Positions 1 through 8,350 of a DNA stretch of 64,000 nt are shown here, in pieces. Source of the stretch: Nocardioides sp. SYSU D00065 (lineage in GTDB: Bacteria; Actinomycetota; Actinomycetes; Propionibacteriales; Nocardioidaceae); the NCBI RefSeq assembly GCF_017916425.1, contig NZ_JAFMSX010000001.1, positions 558,001 to 622,000 of the forward strand, in the 5' to 3' direction. Each line of letters opens with the position of its first letter. Positions within the stretch are counted from its first letter, which is position 1. Position numbers and translations under genes: made by a program. The notes beneath the pieces were generated by a model. The model worked only from the letters and a program-made list of their open reading frames with translations. It was not told the DNA's origin and made no database searches.

Positions 1-2
1 AG

Positions 3-68
3 GCGTCGGGATACATCTGGTACATCGAACGTCACCTCTGCGGCTTCGAAGGGCGTCAGCTGGGCTGA
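3..68 (+). CDS. 3' end of an upstream gene (partial), unknown product
   Basis: An open frame enters from the left edge and stops with TGA at 66-68. The 21 visible residues end in ERHLCGFEGRQLG and are aromatic and charged in a way that looks coding rather than random high-GC translation. The protein cannot be identified from so little. The stretch from 69 to 306 that follows has no convincing gene on either strand; the open frames there give arginine-rich, low-complexity translations. Confidence 0.35.
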   Translation, partial: ASGYIWYIERHLCGFEGRQLG

Positions 69-306
69 CTCTGATGCGAGAAGCCGGGGGGCGGCGGAAC
101 CTCGTCAACGCCGAACACCGCGACGAGGTGGCCTCTCTGTCAGGCCTCGCCGCGGCGGTCGATGAGTACGAGGACGCTCCGCATGGTGCGCCGACCCTAC
201 GACCGGGCGCCGGCGCCGCGCACCGGATTTCGTGGTGCGTGTCAGATCGTGAGATGTCCGGCCGCGGACTGGGATCGCGTCCGGGGGATGACACACTCTC
301 GACCTC

Positions 307-873
307 ATGTCTGCTCCTCCGGAACTCCCCGACGTCGTGCAGCGCGCCTTCGACGTGTGCCGACAGGCGGGCTACGTCGCGTTCTGCCGCAACGAGACCG
401 GCCGGCTGCTCGCGACGCTCGCCGCGACCCGCGGCGGCACGATGGCGGAGTTCGGCACCGGGTGCGGCGTGGGCACGGCGTGGCTGCGCAGCGGCGTACG
501 CAACGGGGCGCGGATCCTCACCGCCGAGCTGGACGAGTCGCTGGCCGGCGCGGCCTCGACGATCTTCACCGACGACGCCTGCGTCGAGGTCCTCGCGGCC
601 GACTGGAACGTGCTGCGCGACCGCGGCCCGTTCTCCCTGCTGTTCCTCGACTCCGGCAGCCCCTCGGAGGTCGGCGTCGACTCGATCATCGACCTGGTGG
701 AGCCCGGCGGCATCGTCGTGCTCGACGACTTCGCGCCCTGCGAGTCGTGGCCGCCCATCGCCTACGGCCGGGTGGACACCCTGCGCGAGCAGTGGCTCAC
801 CGACGAGCGGTTCACCGCGGTCGAGGTGATGGTCGCCGCCGACGCCTCGACCATCCTCGCCACGCGTCGCTGA
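307..873 (+). CDS. class I SAM-dependent methyltransferase (O-methyltransferase-like)
   Basis: The 188-residue protein has a Rossmann-type methyltransferase layout. The glycine-rich SAM loop reads MAEFGTGCGVGTAWL near residues 39-53. An acidic strand end ITAELDES-like segment follows near residue 75, then FLDSGSP near 115 and PGGIVVLDDF near 138. The length and the late aspartate-rich strand fit the O-methyltransferase type 3 or FkbM-neighbour groups, but the acceptor is not deducible. The ATG at 307 is the natural start because the SAM domain begins soon after it. The gene stands alone and is separated from the ABC genes downstream by a strong hairpin. I am sure of the fold and unsure of the substrate. 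Confidence 0.8.
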   Translation: MSAPPELPDVVQRAFDVCRQAGYVAFCRNETGRLLATLAATRGGTMAEFGTGCGVGTAWLRSGVRNGARILTAELDESLAGAASTIFTDDACVEVLAADWNVLRDRGPFSLLFLDSGSPSEVGVDSIIDLVEPGGIVVLDDFAPCESWPPIAYGRVDTLREQWLTDERFTAVEVMVAADASTILATRR

Positions 874-876
874 CGG

Positions 877-904
877 AGCGCCGTCCGCGGCCGCGGACGG
901 CGCT
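877..904 (+). terminator. perfect 14-bp GC-rich hairpin, probable terminator
   Basis: AGCGCCGTCCGCGG (877-890) is followed at once by its exact reverse complement (891-904). It begins four bases after the methyltransferase stop and ends shortly before the ABC ATPase start. There is no T tract, as is common for actinobacterial intrinsic terminators. It may end the methyltransferase transcript, although it sits so close to the next start that it would also lie in that gene's leader. Confidence 0.5.
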
Positions 905-923
905 TCCTGCTTGGATGTGGCGC

Positions 924-1568
924 ATGGGGGAGGCACTGCTCACGGTCCGCGGCATCACGCGCCGCTTCGGCGACCGCACGATCCTGTCCGGGCTCGACCT
1001 GGACGTGGCGTGCGGCGAGGCGGTCGGCGTCGTCGGCCCCAACGGCAGCGGCAAGTCGACGCTGCTGCGGTGCATCGTCGGTGCCGACGAGGCCGACGCC
1101 GGCACGTCGACGCTGGCGGGCGAGCCCCTCGACGAGCGGGTGCCCGGGATCCGCCGCGACCTGGCCGTCGTTCTGGACGACATCGACTTCTTCCCCGACC
1201 TCTCGGTCGTCGAGCACCTGGACCTGGTGGCTCGGGCGCACGCGCAGCCGGACGCCGAGGAGGTCGTCAACGGCGTGCTCGACGAGGTGGGCCTGATGGA
1301 GGTGTCCGGGCAGCTGCCCTCGACGCTCTCCTCGGGCCAGCGGCGCCGGCTGGCGCTGGCGAGCGCGTTCGTGCGACCGCGGCGGCTGCTCGTCCTCGAC
1401 GAGCCGGAGGCCCGCCTCGACGTCGACGGCGTGGCGTGGCTCGGGGACAAGCTGGTCGCGGAGAAGGGGGCGGGCCGCGCGGTGCTCCTGGTCAGTCACG
1501 ACCCCGCCCTGGTGGCGCGCGTGTGCGACCGCGTCGTACGGCTCGGCGCCGACCGTGATGACGCCTGA
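924..1568 (+). CDS. ABC transporter ATP-binding protein
   Basis: This 214-residue protein is a single ABC ATPase domain. The Walker A motif GPNGSGKSTLL is near residue 36, the signature LSSGQRRRLALA near 133, Walker B RLLVLDEPEARLD near 152, and the switch histidine in LLVSHDP near 189. Glu after DEP-type Walker B is kept, so it should hydrolyse ATP. ATG at 924 is preferred; an ATG at 915 would add three residues. Its 3' end overlaps the next gene by about 11 bases, so the two are surely co-translated. That partner is a multi-pass membrane protein, which suggests a two-gene exporter or an ABC-2-like complex. The substrate is unknown. Confidence 0.88.
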   Translation: MGEALLTVRGITRRFGDRTILSGLDLDVACGEAVGVVGPNGSGKSTLLRCIVGADEADAGTSTLAGEPLDERVPGIRRDLAVVLDDIDFFPDLSVVEHLDLVARAHAQPDAEEVVNGVLDEVGLMEVSGQLPSTLSSGQRRRLALASAFVRPRRLLVLDEPEARLDVDGVAWLGDKLVAEKGAGRAVLLVSHDPALVARVCDRVVRLGADRDDA

Positions 1569-3051
1569 GCCGCCGGTCGCCGTTCCCACCGCGCGCGAGA
1601 TCCGGCGCGAGGTCCGGGACTGGCGCCGGGGCCGTGCCGACCTGCGGTGGGGCGAGGCGCTGTCCGACGCGTACGTCGTCCTCTTCGGCGTCGTCATGGT
1701 CGCCGCGATGGGCGGCAACGTGGTGCTCGAGCTGCGGCGCCTGGCCGACGGCACCTGCGCCGGCGCGTGCAGCGACGTCCGGTCGGCGGCACCGTGGCTG
1801 GCGGCCCTGGCAGTCGCGCTGCTCGCCCTCGGCCTGGCCCGGCTCCTGGGTCCGGTGTTCAGCCCACCCGCTGCCAACGCGTGGCTGCTGAGCACCCCGG
1901 TCGACCGCGGCGCCCTGCTGCGCCCCGGCTGGTGGCGCACGGCGGCCCTCTGCCTGACCGGGGCGGCGGTGCTGCTGCTCGCCCCGGCGGTGCTGGGCGG
2001 GTTCTCCGTCGTCGATGGGGCCCTCTTCGTGCTCGCCTGCGCCGGTGCGTCCCTCGCCTGCGTCTGCGTCGCCGCGCTCTCGCAGGTCCACGAGCGCCCC
2101 GCCGCGCGCTGGCTCACGTGGGTCCTCGCGGCGACGCTGTGGTGCGGCCTGGCTCTCGCCGCGACCCGACCTCGACCGTGGGGGTCGGTCGTCGCGCCGG
2201 GGACGGTCGGGGCCGCGGTCGGTGCGGCGCTCGCGGTGCTCGTCGGACTGGCGGCCCTCGCGCTGGCGTGGCGCGCGGCGGTGGCGGTCGGCGGGGTGAC
2301 CCGCCGGGTGCTGGGCCACACCGAGCACCTGTCCCCCAGCCTGTCGGGTGCGCTCTCCTCGCTCGACCTCGGCCTGATGTACGACGTGCTGCTGGCCCGT
2401 CGCTGGGGTCGCGGCGCCCACGTGCGGCCCCGCACCGGCGGGCCGCTCGGCTGGCGGGCCCTGGTGCACCGTGAGCTGCGGCGCGCGGGCCGCACGCCCC
2501 AGCCGTACGTGCTGCTGGCAGGTCTCGTCCTGCTGCCGTACGCCGCCGCACGCGCCGACGCGGGGCGCGCGGTCGTGCTCGTCACGACGCTCGTCGGGCT
2601 GCTCGGCGGGCCGGCCCTCTGCGCGGGCCTGCGGGTCGTCGTACGGACCGAGAGCCTGGCTCGGATGCTGCCCCTGCGGCGGTCGCGGCTGCTCCTGGCA
2701 CACCTGGTCGTGCCCGGCACGGCACTGATGCTGTTCGCGCTCGCGACGACGTGGACGCTGAGCCCGGCCCACCCGCCGGTCGAGGCGGTGGCGCTGGCCG
2801 CGGCGTGCGGCGTCTCGTCGCTCGCGGCGACCGTGCGGTGGGTGACCGGCAAGCCGCCCGACTACGCCGCGCCGATGGTCAGCACGCCGGCCGGCGCAGT
2901 GCCGACCGGCGTGCTGGGAAGCGTGGCGCGCGGGTTCGACGTCTGGGCGCTCACGGCGCTGCCGCTCATGTTCGGCCCGGTCGGCGTCCTGGTCTCGGTC
3001 GGCATCAGCGTCGGCGTCATCGCCTACCTGGTCCGCGACGACGCGACCTGA
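1558..3051 (+). CDS. multi-pass membrane protein, partner of the ABC ATPase (DUF6297-like)
   Basis: About 497 residues with roughly 10-12 hydrophobic segments and a soluble N-terminal 45 residues rich in Arg and Glu. It resembles the actinobacterial group usually labelled DUF6297, which is found beside a lone ABC ATPase; I base that on overall character and context. A GTG at 1555 directly precedes the ATG at 1558. The start lies inside the ATPase gene, so translation is coupled. It probably forms the membrane part of an ABC exporter, but it has no classical permease motif that I can see. The last residues reach the YczE gene's 3' end, with convergent transcription. Confidence 0.75.
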   Translation: MTPEPPVAVPTAREIRREVRDWRRGRADLRWGEALSDAYVVLFGVVMVAAMGGNVVLELRRLADGTCAGACSDVRSAAPWLAALAVALLALGLARLLGPVFSPPAANAWLLSTPVDRGALLRPGWWRTAALCLTGAAVLLLAPAVLGGFSVVDGALFVLACAGASLACVCVAALSQVHERPAARWLTWVLAATLWCGLALAATRPRPWGSVVAPGTVGAAVGAALAVLVGLAALALAWRAAVAVGGVTRRVLGHTEHLSPSLSGALSSLDLGLMYDVLLARRWGRGAHVRPRTGGPLGWRALVHRELRRAGRTPQPYVLLAGLVLLPYAAARADAGRAVVLVTTLVGLLGGPALCAGLRVVVRTESLARMLPLRRSRLLLAHLVVPGTALMLFALATTWTLSPAHPPVEAVALAAACGVSSLAATVRWVTGKPPDYAAPMVSTPAGAVPTGVLGSVARGFDVWALTALPLMFGPVGVLVSVGISVGVIAYLVRDDAT

Positions 3052-3085
3052 CGACGCTGGCTGACGACGTCGCCCAGCCCTCCCG

Positions 3086-3769
3086 TCAGGGGCGCGGCTC
3101 GTCGGCCACAGGCGGGCTCGCCAGCCGGACGGTGAACCACGGCAGCATCAGCTGGGTGAGCGGGCCGATCGCCAATGCGTAGGCGACGGTGCCGATGCCC
3201 AGCTTGCCGCCGAGCAGCAGCCCGATCACGACGACGGTGACCTCCAGAGCGGTACGGACCAGCCGCAGCGAGAGCCCGGTGCGACGGGCCAGGCCCGTCA
3301 TCAGGCCGTCGCGGGGGCCGCGGCCGAGCTGGGCGCCGATGTAGAGCGCGCTGGCCATGCCGCAGAGCGCGACTCCGCCGACCATGAGGGCGACCCGCGC
3401 CGCGATCGCGTCGGGCCGCTCGAGCGCGGCCAGCGTCGCATCGGCGGAGACGCCGACGACGAGGGCGTTGCTGATCGTGCCGAGACCCGGCATCTCGCGC
3501 AGCGGGATCCACAGCACCAGCACGACGAAGCTGAACAGCACGACCGCCTGGCCCAGGGTCATCGGCACGTGGCGGATGAAGCCGGAGTGCAGCACGTCCC
3601 ACGGCGCCAGACCGAGCGCCCCGCGCACCATGAGGGCGAGCGAGACGCCGTAGAGGAACAGCCCGACGAAGAGCTGCGGCAGGCGCCGGGTGAGGCGACC
3701 GGCGCGGAGCTGGGCGAGAGGGCCGAGGTCGACGAGAGTGGGACGGGGTGCGTGGACAGTGCTGCTCAT
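3086..3769 (-). CDS. YczE/YyaS/YitT-family integral membrane protein
   Basis: The 227-residue protein has about six membrane segments. It carries the features of the YczE family: an N-terminal segment ending GALGLAPWDVLHSG near residue 52, then VPMTLGQAV, and a second half with GLGRGPRDGLMTGL-like sequence near 150 (here QLGRGPRDGLM). Members are transporters of uncertain substrate. Across Gram-positive bacteria yczE lies divergent from a MocR-type regulator, as it does here with the gene at 3832, and that arrangement supports control by the neighbour. A divergent promoter region of only 62 bp separates them and contains an inverted repeat. Confidence 0.85.
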   Translation of the reverse strand: MSSTVHAPRPTLVDLGPLAQLRAGRLTRRLPQLFVGLFLYGVSLALMVRGALGLAPWDVLHSGFIRHVPMTLGQAVVLFSFVVLVLWIPLREMPGLGTISNALVVGVSADATLAALERPDAIAARVALMVGGVALCGMASALYIGAQLGRGPRDGLMTGLARRTGLSLRLVRTALEVTVVVIGLLLGGKLGIGTVAYALAIGPLTQLMLPWFTVRLASPPVADEPRP

Positions 3770-3787
3770 GGCTCCCAGTTTGGCGAC

Positions 3788-3814
3788 GATTGGCCTTGCT
3801 GCACATAGCCAATC
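3788..3814. promoter_or_regulatory. candidate operator between yczE-like and MocR-like genes
   Basis: A 7-bp perfect inverted repeat, GATTGGC (3788-3794) and GCCAATC (3808-3814), is separated by 13 bases in the 62-bp divergent intergenic region. A partial direct repeat is also present: TTGGCCTTGC at 3790-3799 against GTGGCCTGCA near 3823-3832. MocR proteins typically bind composite direct and inverted repeats beside their target gene. Assigning this site to the adjacent regulator is inference. Confidence 0.5.
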
Positions 3815-3831
3815 ATGGAACAGTGGCCTGC

Positions 3832-5280
3832 ATGAACCGCGCGATCAGTGCCCAACGCATAGCCACCCTGGTCGGCGACTTCCCCCGCTCCCCCGCCTAC
3901 CTCGGCCTGGCGGAGAGCCTGCGCGTGCTGATCGGCGACGGTCGGGTCGGCATCGACGTCCGCCTGCCGAGCGAGCGCGACCTCACCGGCGCCCTCGACC
4001 TCTCGCGCACCACGGTCACCCGGGCCTACGAGGTGCTGCGCGAGTCGGGCTACGCCGAGGCCCGCCGCGGTGCCGGCACCTTCACGACAGTCCCCGGCGG
4101 CCAGCGGCGCGCCCACGACCGCGCGCTCATGCCGAGCACCGGCGGCCAGCACGTCATCGACCTCAACTGCGCGGCGCACTCGGCTCCGCCCGGCCTGGTC
4201 GAGGCCTACCAGCGCGCGACCGAGGAGCTGCCCGCCTACCTGAGCGGTCCGGGCTACTTCCCGCTCGGGGTGCCCGCGCTCCAGGCGCGGATCGCGGCGG
4301 CGTACGACGCCCGCGGCCTGCCGACCGCGCCGGAGCAGGTGATGGTGACCGCCGGAGCGCTGGCCGCCGCGGCCGTCGTGGCCCAGGCGTTCACCGCGCC
4401 CGGCGAGCGGGTCGTGGTGGAGTCGCCGACCTATCCCAACGCGACACAGGCCGTGCGCCACGCCGGCGCCCGCCTGATCGCGGCGACCGTCGACCCCGAC
4501 GGCTGGGACCTCGACGCGCTGGCTGCCACGCTGCGCCAGTCCTCCCCCCGGCTGGCCTACCTGATCCCCGACTTCCAGAACCCGACCGGTCACCTCATGT
4601 CCGACGCGCAGCGCGAGGAGCTGGCCTCCGCGCTCGCCCGCACCCGGACCGTCGTCGTCGCCGACGAGGCGCACCAGGCGCTCGCGCTGCGACCGGGCCT
4701 GGCCGAGACGATGCCGCGCCCGCTGGCGGCGTACGCCGACGACGCGATCACGATCGGCAGCGCCAGCAAGTCCTACTGGGGCGGCCTGCGGCTGGGCTGG
4801 GTGCGCGCGCCCCTGACCACGATGCCTCGCCTGCTCGAGGCGCGGATCGGTCTCGACCTCGGCGCGCCGGTCTTCGAGCAGCTCGTGCTCGCCGACCTGA
4901 TGGACCGCGCCGACGAGGTGCTCCCGGCCCACCGCGAGCGCCTGGTCGCGGGCCGCGACGCCCTGGTCGCGGCGCTGCGCGAGCACCTGCCCGAGTGGCG
5001 GTTCCGGGTGCCCGACGGCGGGCTGGCGCTGTGGTGCGAGCTACCCGAGCCGCTCGGCACGGCGACGACCGCCGAGGCCGAGCGGCGCGGCGTCGTGGTC
5101 GCGCCGGGCCCGGTGTTCGCGGTCGAGGGCGGCCTGGACCGGCACGTCCGGATCCCCTGGACGGCCTCGCCGGAGGACCTCACCGAGGCCGTGCGCCGCC
5201 TCGCCGCCGCGTGGGAGCACGTGTCGGGCGACGCCGCCCGGCCGGCGCGCAGGGCCGCCGGCCGGGTGATGGTCGCCTAG
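3832..5280 (+). CDS. MocR-family (GntR + aminotransferase) regulator, YczR-like
   Basis: The protein of about 482 residues fuses an N-terminal GntR winged helix (PSERDLTGALDLSRTTVTRAYEVL near residues 44-67, with RGAGTFT after it) to a fold type I aminotransferase domain. The PLP lysine is in GSASKSYWGGLRLGW near residue 312, and the DFQNPTGH and VVADEAHQAL segments are intact. MocR proteins sense PLP or an amine through the aminotransferase domain and act on a neighbouring gene. Divergence from a yczE homologue points to the YczR subgroup. ATG at 3832 is chosen because the winged helix starts about 20 residues in; an upstream ATG would run through the operator region. Confidence 0.88.
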   Translation: MNRAISAQRIATLVGDFPRSPAYLGLAESLRVLIGDGRVGIDVRLPSERDLTGALDLSRTTVTRAYEVLRESGYAEARRGAGTFTTVPGGQRRAHDRALMPSTGGQHVIDLNCAAHSAPPGLVEAYQRATEELPAYLSGPGYFPLGVPALQARIAAAYDARGLPTAPEQVMVTAGALAAAAVVAQAFTAPGERVVVESPTYPNATQAVRHAGARLIAATVDPDGWDLDALAATLRQSSPRLAYLIPDFQNPTGHLMSDAQREELASALARTRTVVVADEAHQALALRPGLAETMPRPLAAYADDAITIGSASKSYWGGLRLGWVRAPLTTMPRLLEARIGLDLGAPVFEQLVLADLMDRADEVLPAHRERLVAGRDALVAALREHLPEWRFRVPDGGLALWCELPEPLGTATTAEAERRGVVVAPGPVFAVEGGLDRHVRIPWTASPEDLTEAVRRLAAAWEHVSGDAARPARRAAGRVMVA

Positions 5281-5301
5281 GCTGCGAGGCGGCGACCGCC
5301 G

Positions 5302-6906
5302 TCAGGCGAGGTCGACGGCCCGCACGGACACCGCCTGCATGGCGGCCTCGATCTCGTCGAGCGTCTCGGCCGGGATCGCGGAGTCGACGCTCAGCGCGAC
5401 CAGCGCGGCACCGCCCTTGTCCTGGCGCGAGACCTGCATGCCGGCGATGTTGACCGCGGCGTCGCCGAGGATGCCGCCGACGGTGCCCACCATGCCCGGG
5501 CGGTCCTCGTAGGTGAGGAAGGCCAGGTGGGTGGTGGGCTCGATGTCGACGTCGAAGCCGTTGACCTCGACCAGCCGCTCCTTCTGGGCGATGCCGACCA
5601 GCGTGCCGCTGACCGAGACCTGGGTGCCGTCGGCGAGCGTGCCGCGCAAGGTGATGAGGTTGCGGTGGTCGGGGCTCTCGCCCTCGGTCACCAGGCGCAC
5701 CTCGGTGCCCCGCTCGGCCGCCAGGAGCGGCGCGTTGACGTAGGAGACCTGCTCCTCGACGATGTCGGCGAACACGCCCTTGAGCGCAGCCAGCTCGAGC
5801 ACCTTGACGTCGTACTCGGTGATCTCGCCGCGGACCTCGACGTCGAGCTGCTGGGCGACCTCGCCGGCGAGCGCGGTGAAGACGCGCCCGAGCTTCTCGG
5901 TGAGCGGGATGCCGGGACGGACGTCCTCGGCGATGACGCCGCCCTGCACGTTGACCGCGTCGGGCACGAGCTCGCCGCTGAGGGCGAGGCGCACCGACTT
6001 GGCGACCGCGATGCCGGCCTTCTCCTGGGCCTCGTCGGTCGACGCGCCGAGGTGGGGCGTGGCGACGACGTTGTCGAGCTCGAACAGCGGGCTGTCGGTG
6101 CACGGCTCGGTGGCGAACACGTCGAGCCCGGCGGCCGCGATCTGCCCGGTCTTGAGGGCGTCGAACAGCGCGTCCTCGTCCACGATCCCGCCGCGCGCGG
6201 CGTTGACCAGGACCAGGCTGCGCTTGGCCTTCGCGAGCTGCTCGGCACCGATCAGCCCGACCGTCTCGGGGGTCTTCGGCAGGTGCACGCTCATGAAGTC
6301 GGACTCGGCGAGCAGGGTGTCCAGGTCGACCAGGCGCACGCCCATCTGCGCGGCGCGGCCGGCCTGCACGTAGGGGTCGTAGGCGATGACCTTCATGCCG
6401 AAGGCGCTCAGGCGCTGGGCCACGAGCACGCCGATGCGGCCGAGGCCGACGATCCCGACGGTCTTCTCGTAGAGCTCGATGCCGGTGTACTTCGAGCGCT
6501 TCCACTCCCCACCCCGCAGCGCGGCGTGCGCGGGGCTGATGTGCCGGGCGGCAGCCAGCATCAGGGCCACGGCCAGCTCGGCGGCGCTGACGATGTTGGA
6601 GGTCGGCGCGTTGACGACCATCACGCCGGCCTGGGTGGCGGCCTTGACGTCGACGTTGTCGAGGCCGACGCCGGCGCGGGCGACGACCTTGAGGCGGTTC
6701 GCCGCAGCGAGCGCCTCGGCGTCGACCTTGGTCGCGGAGCGGACCAGGATCGCGTCGACGTCAGCGATCGCGGGCAGGAGCTCGGCGCGGTCGGCGCCGT
6801 TGCAGCTGCGGACCTCGAAGTCGGGCCCGAGCGCCTCGATCGTGGCGGGGCTGAGCTCTTCGGCGATGAGTACGACTGGGCGAGCGTGCGCGGCGGGTGC
6901 GTTCAC
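5302..6906 (-). CDS. serA: D-3-phosphoglycerate dehydrogenase
   Basis: This enzyme oxidises 3-phosphoglycerate to 3-phosphohydroxypyruvate with NAD, the first committed step of serine synthesis. At 534 residues it has the long actinobacterial form. The catalytic and NAD domain carries ARAGVGLDNVDV near residue 80, the dinucleotide loop VGLGRIG near 150, and the LPKTPET and ATPHLGAST segments. An intervening allosteric domain follows, and then a C-terminal ACT domain that begins at LAFLTYEDRPGMVG near 460 and should bind serine. GTG at 6906 is preferred because a GAGGA sequence lies eight bases upstream; an in-frame ATG at 6948 would add a non-conserved tail. It is convergent with the MocR gene. 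Confidence 0.95.
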   Translation of the reverse strand: MNAPAAHARPVVLIAEELSPATIEALGPDFEVRSCNGADRAELLPAIADVDAILVRSATKVDAEALAAANRLKVVARAGVGLDNVDVKAATQAGVMVVNAPTSNIVSAAELAVALMLAAARHISPAHAALRGGEWKRSKYTGIELYEKTVGIVGLGRIGVLVAQRLSAFGMKVIAYDPYVQAGRAAQMGVRLVDLDTLLAESDFMSVHLPKTPETVGLIGAEQLAKAKRSLVLVNAARGGIVDEDALFDALKTGQIAAAGLDVFATEPCTDSPLFELDNVVATPHLGASTDEAQEKAGIAVAKSVRLALSGELVPDAVNVQGGVIAEDVRPGIPLTEKLGRVFTALAGEVAQQLDVEVRGEITEYDVKVLELAALKGVFADIVEEQVSYVNAPLLAAERGTEVRLVTEGESPDHRNLITLRGTLADGTQVSVSGTLVGIAQKERLVEVNGFDVDIEPTTHLAFLTYEDRPGMVGTVGGILGDAAVNIAGMQVSRQDKGGAALVALSVDSAIPAETLDEIEAAMQAVSVRAVDLA

Positions 6907-7045
6907 AGCGGGGTCCTCGTGGTGGTCAAGGGTGGTCCGGGACTGCACGACGCTGTGCCCGCCCCACCCTACCCGCGGCTGCCCGTCGTGCCGAACCCGT
7001 CCCAGAGTCCCGCCCTACCCTGAGGGCCCGCCCTACCCTGACGAC

Positions 7046-7618
7046 ATGGGCGCGATGGACGACGCGGAGCGGCTCGAGCCGAGCACCGTCGAGGAGTGGG
7101 CGGCCTGGCTGCGCGAGCACCACGAGCAGCCGCAGGGCGTGTGGCTGGTCTCGCGGCGCAGGCAGGCCGAGAAGGCGTTCTCCTACGAGGAGTCGGTGCT
7201 GCAGGCCCTGCGCTGGGGATGGGTCGACTCCACCGTCAGGGGGCTCGACGAGGAGCGCACGATGATGTGGTTCGCCCCGCGCCGCCGCGGCAGCGTGTGG
7301 ACGCGGATCAACAAGGGACGCATCGCCCGGCTCGAGGCCGACGGCCTGATGGAACCTGCCGGCGCGGCCGCGGTCGCGATCGCCAAGGAGACGGGCGCCT
7401 GGACGCTGATGGACGAGGTCGAGGACCTCGTGGTGCCCCTCGACCTCGCCGAGGCCTTCGACGAGCACCCCGGCGCGCGGGAGCACTGGGAGTCGTGGTC
7501 CGCGTCGACGCAGAAGCTGATCCTCACCTGGATCGTGCTCGCGAAGAGGCCCGAGACCCGTGCGGAGCGGGTCCGGACCACCGCCGTCAAGGCGGCGCGG
7601 GGCGAGAAGGCGCGCTAG
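7046..7618 (+). CDS. YdeI/OmpD-associated family protein
   Basis: The 190-residue protein matches the YdeI/OmdA group of small soluble proteins. It has the N-terminal GVWLVSRRRQAEKAFSYEE segment, the LRWGWVDSTVRGLD motif near residue 58, and the terminal SWSASTQKLILTWIVLAKRPETRAERV module (quoted in part: PETRAERV). Family members are linked to stress or bacteriocin protection in enterobacteria, but no biochemical role is established. The ATG at 7046 follows two direct copies of CCGCCCTACCCTGA (about 7010-7023 and 7028-7041), each containing a -10-like TACCCT. It stops four bases before the convergent DsbA-like gene. Confidence 0.8.
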   Translation: MGAMDDAERLEPSTVEEWAAWLREHHEQPQGVWLVSRRRQAEKAFSYEESVLQALRWGWVDSTVRGLDEERTMMWFAPRRRGSVWTRINKGRIARLEADGLMEPAGAAAVAIAKETGAWTLMDEVEDLVVPLDLAEAFDEHPGAREHWESWSASTQKLILTWIVLAKRPETRAERVRTTAVKAARGEKAR

Positions 7619-7622
7619 CCGC

Positions 7623-8327
7623 TCAGATGGCGCAGCCGTCGGGGCCGCACTCCTCGCCGCCGGCGAGCACCTCGATGCGGGGATGCGACTCGGACCAGGC
7701 CCGCTCGAGCACCTGGGCGAAGGTCTCGGTCGGCTGCGCGCCGGAGACGCCGTACCTGCCGTCGACGACGAAGAACGGCACCCCGGTAGCGCCGTAGGTC
7801 TGCGCCTGCGCGACGTCGGCGTGGACGTCCTGCTCGAACTCGCGCGAGGCGAGCACCTCGTCGACGCGCGCGGCGTCGAGACCGGCGGTCGTGACGACCT
7901 CCCTCAGCACGTCGTGGTCCGCGACGTCACGCGCCTCGGTGAAGTACGCCCGCAGCAACGCCTCCTTGACCCGACCCTGCAGCTCGTTGCCGCCCTGCTG
8001 GTGGGCGAGATGGATGAGGCGGTGCGCGTCGACGGTGTTGAGGTGCAGCGTCTCGGCGAGGCGGTAGACGAGCCCCTCCTCGGCGGCGACGGCCTCGACC
8101 CGGTCCTGCATCTGCCGGGCACCCTCGGGCGACTGGCCGTACTTGCGGGCCAGCATCACCGACGTGCTCTCCGTCGGACGGGTCGGCGCGCCCGGGTCCA
8201 GCTGGTAGGAGCGCCAGTGCACGTCCACCTCGTCGGCGTGCGCGAAGTCCGCCAGCGCCTTCTCGAGCCGGCGCTTGCCGATGTAGCACCACGGGCAGAC
8301 GACGTCGGACCAGATCTCGATCTTCAC
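7623..8327 (-). CDS. DsbA/FrnE-like thiol oxidoreductase
   Basis: The 234-residue protein is a cytosolic DsbA-family oxidoreductase of the FrnE type. It opens with KIEIWSDVVCPWCYIGKRR, where CPWC is the redox pair in the thioredoxin fold. A helical insert follows, then the cis-proline region GATGVPFFVVDGRYGVSGAQ (quoted here as GVPFFVVDG) near residue 190. There is no signal peptide. A second Cys pair at the C terminus, EECGPDGC, is unusual enough to note and may be a metal or redox site. The GTG at 8327 is the only sensible start. It lies 24 bases downstream of the permease stop and could be read from the same transcript. Confidence 0.88.
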   Translation of the reverse strand: MKIEIWSDVVCPWCYIGKRRLEKALADFAHADEVDVHWRSYQLDPGAPTRPTESTSVMLARKYGQSPEGARQMQDRVEAVAAEEGLVYRLAETLHLNTVDAHRLIHLAHQQGGNELQGRVKEALLRAYFTEARDVADHDVLREVVTTAGLDAARVDEVLASREFEQDVHADVAQAQTYGATGVPFFVVDGRYGVSGAQPTETFAQVLERAWSESHPRIEVLAGGEECGPDGCAI

Positions 8328-8350
8328 GACCGGCGCAACGCCCCCGCGGC

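Noticed and set aside
74-829. A 251-codon frame from near the window start
   Set aside because: After about 80 residues it is antiframe to the real methyltransferase and turns into Arg/Ser/Pro-rich sequence. The first part has no support as a separate gene.
762-2852. A 696-codon minus-strand open frame across the ABC genes
   Set aside because: Its translation is rich in Arg, Ser, Ala and Thr without any motif, and it is antisense to clearly coding ABC transporter genes. It is a high-GC shadow.
7010-7041. Tandem CCGCCCTACCCTGA as a regulatory repeat or attachment site
   Set aside because: Only two short copies are present, no integrase or tRNA is near, and duplication of a -10-like region explains it simply.
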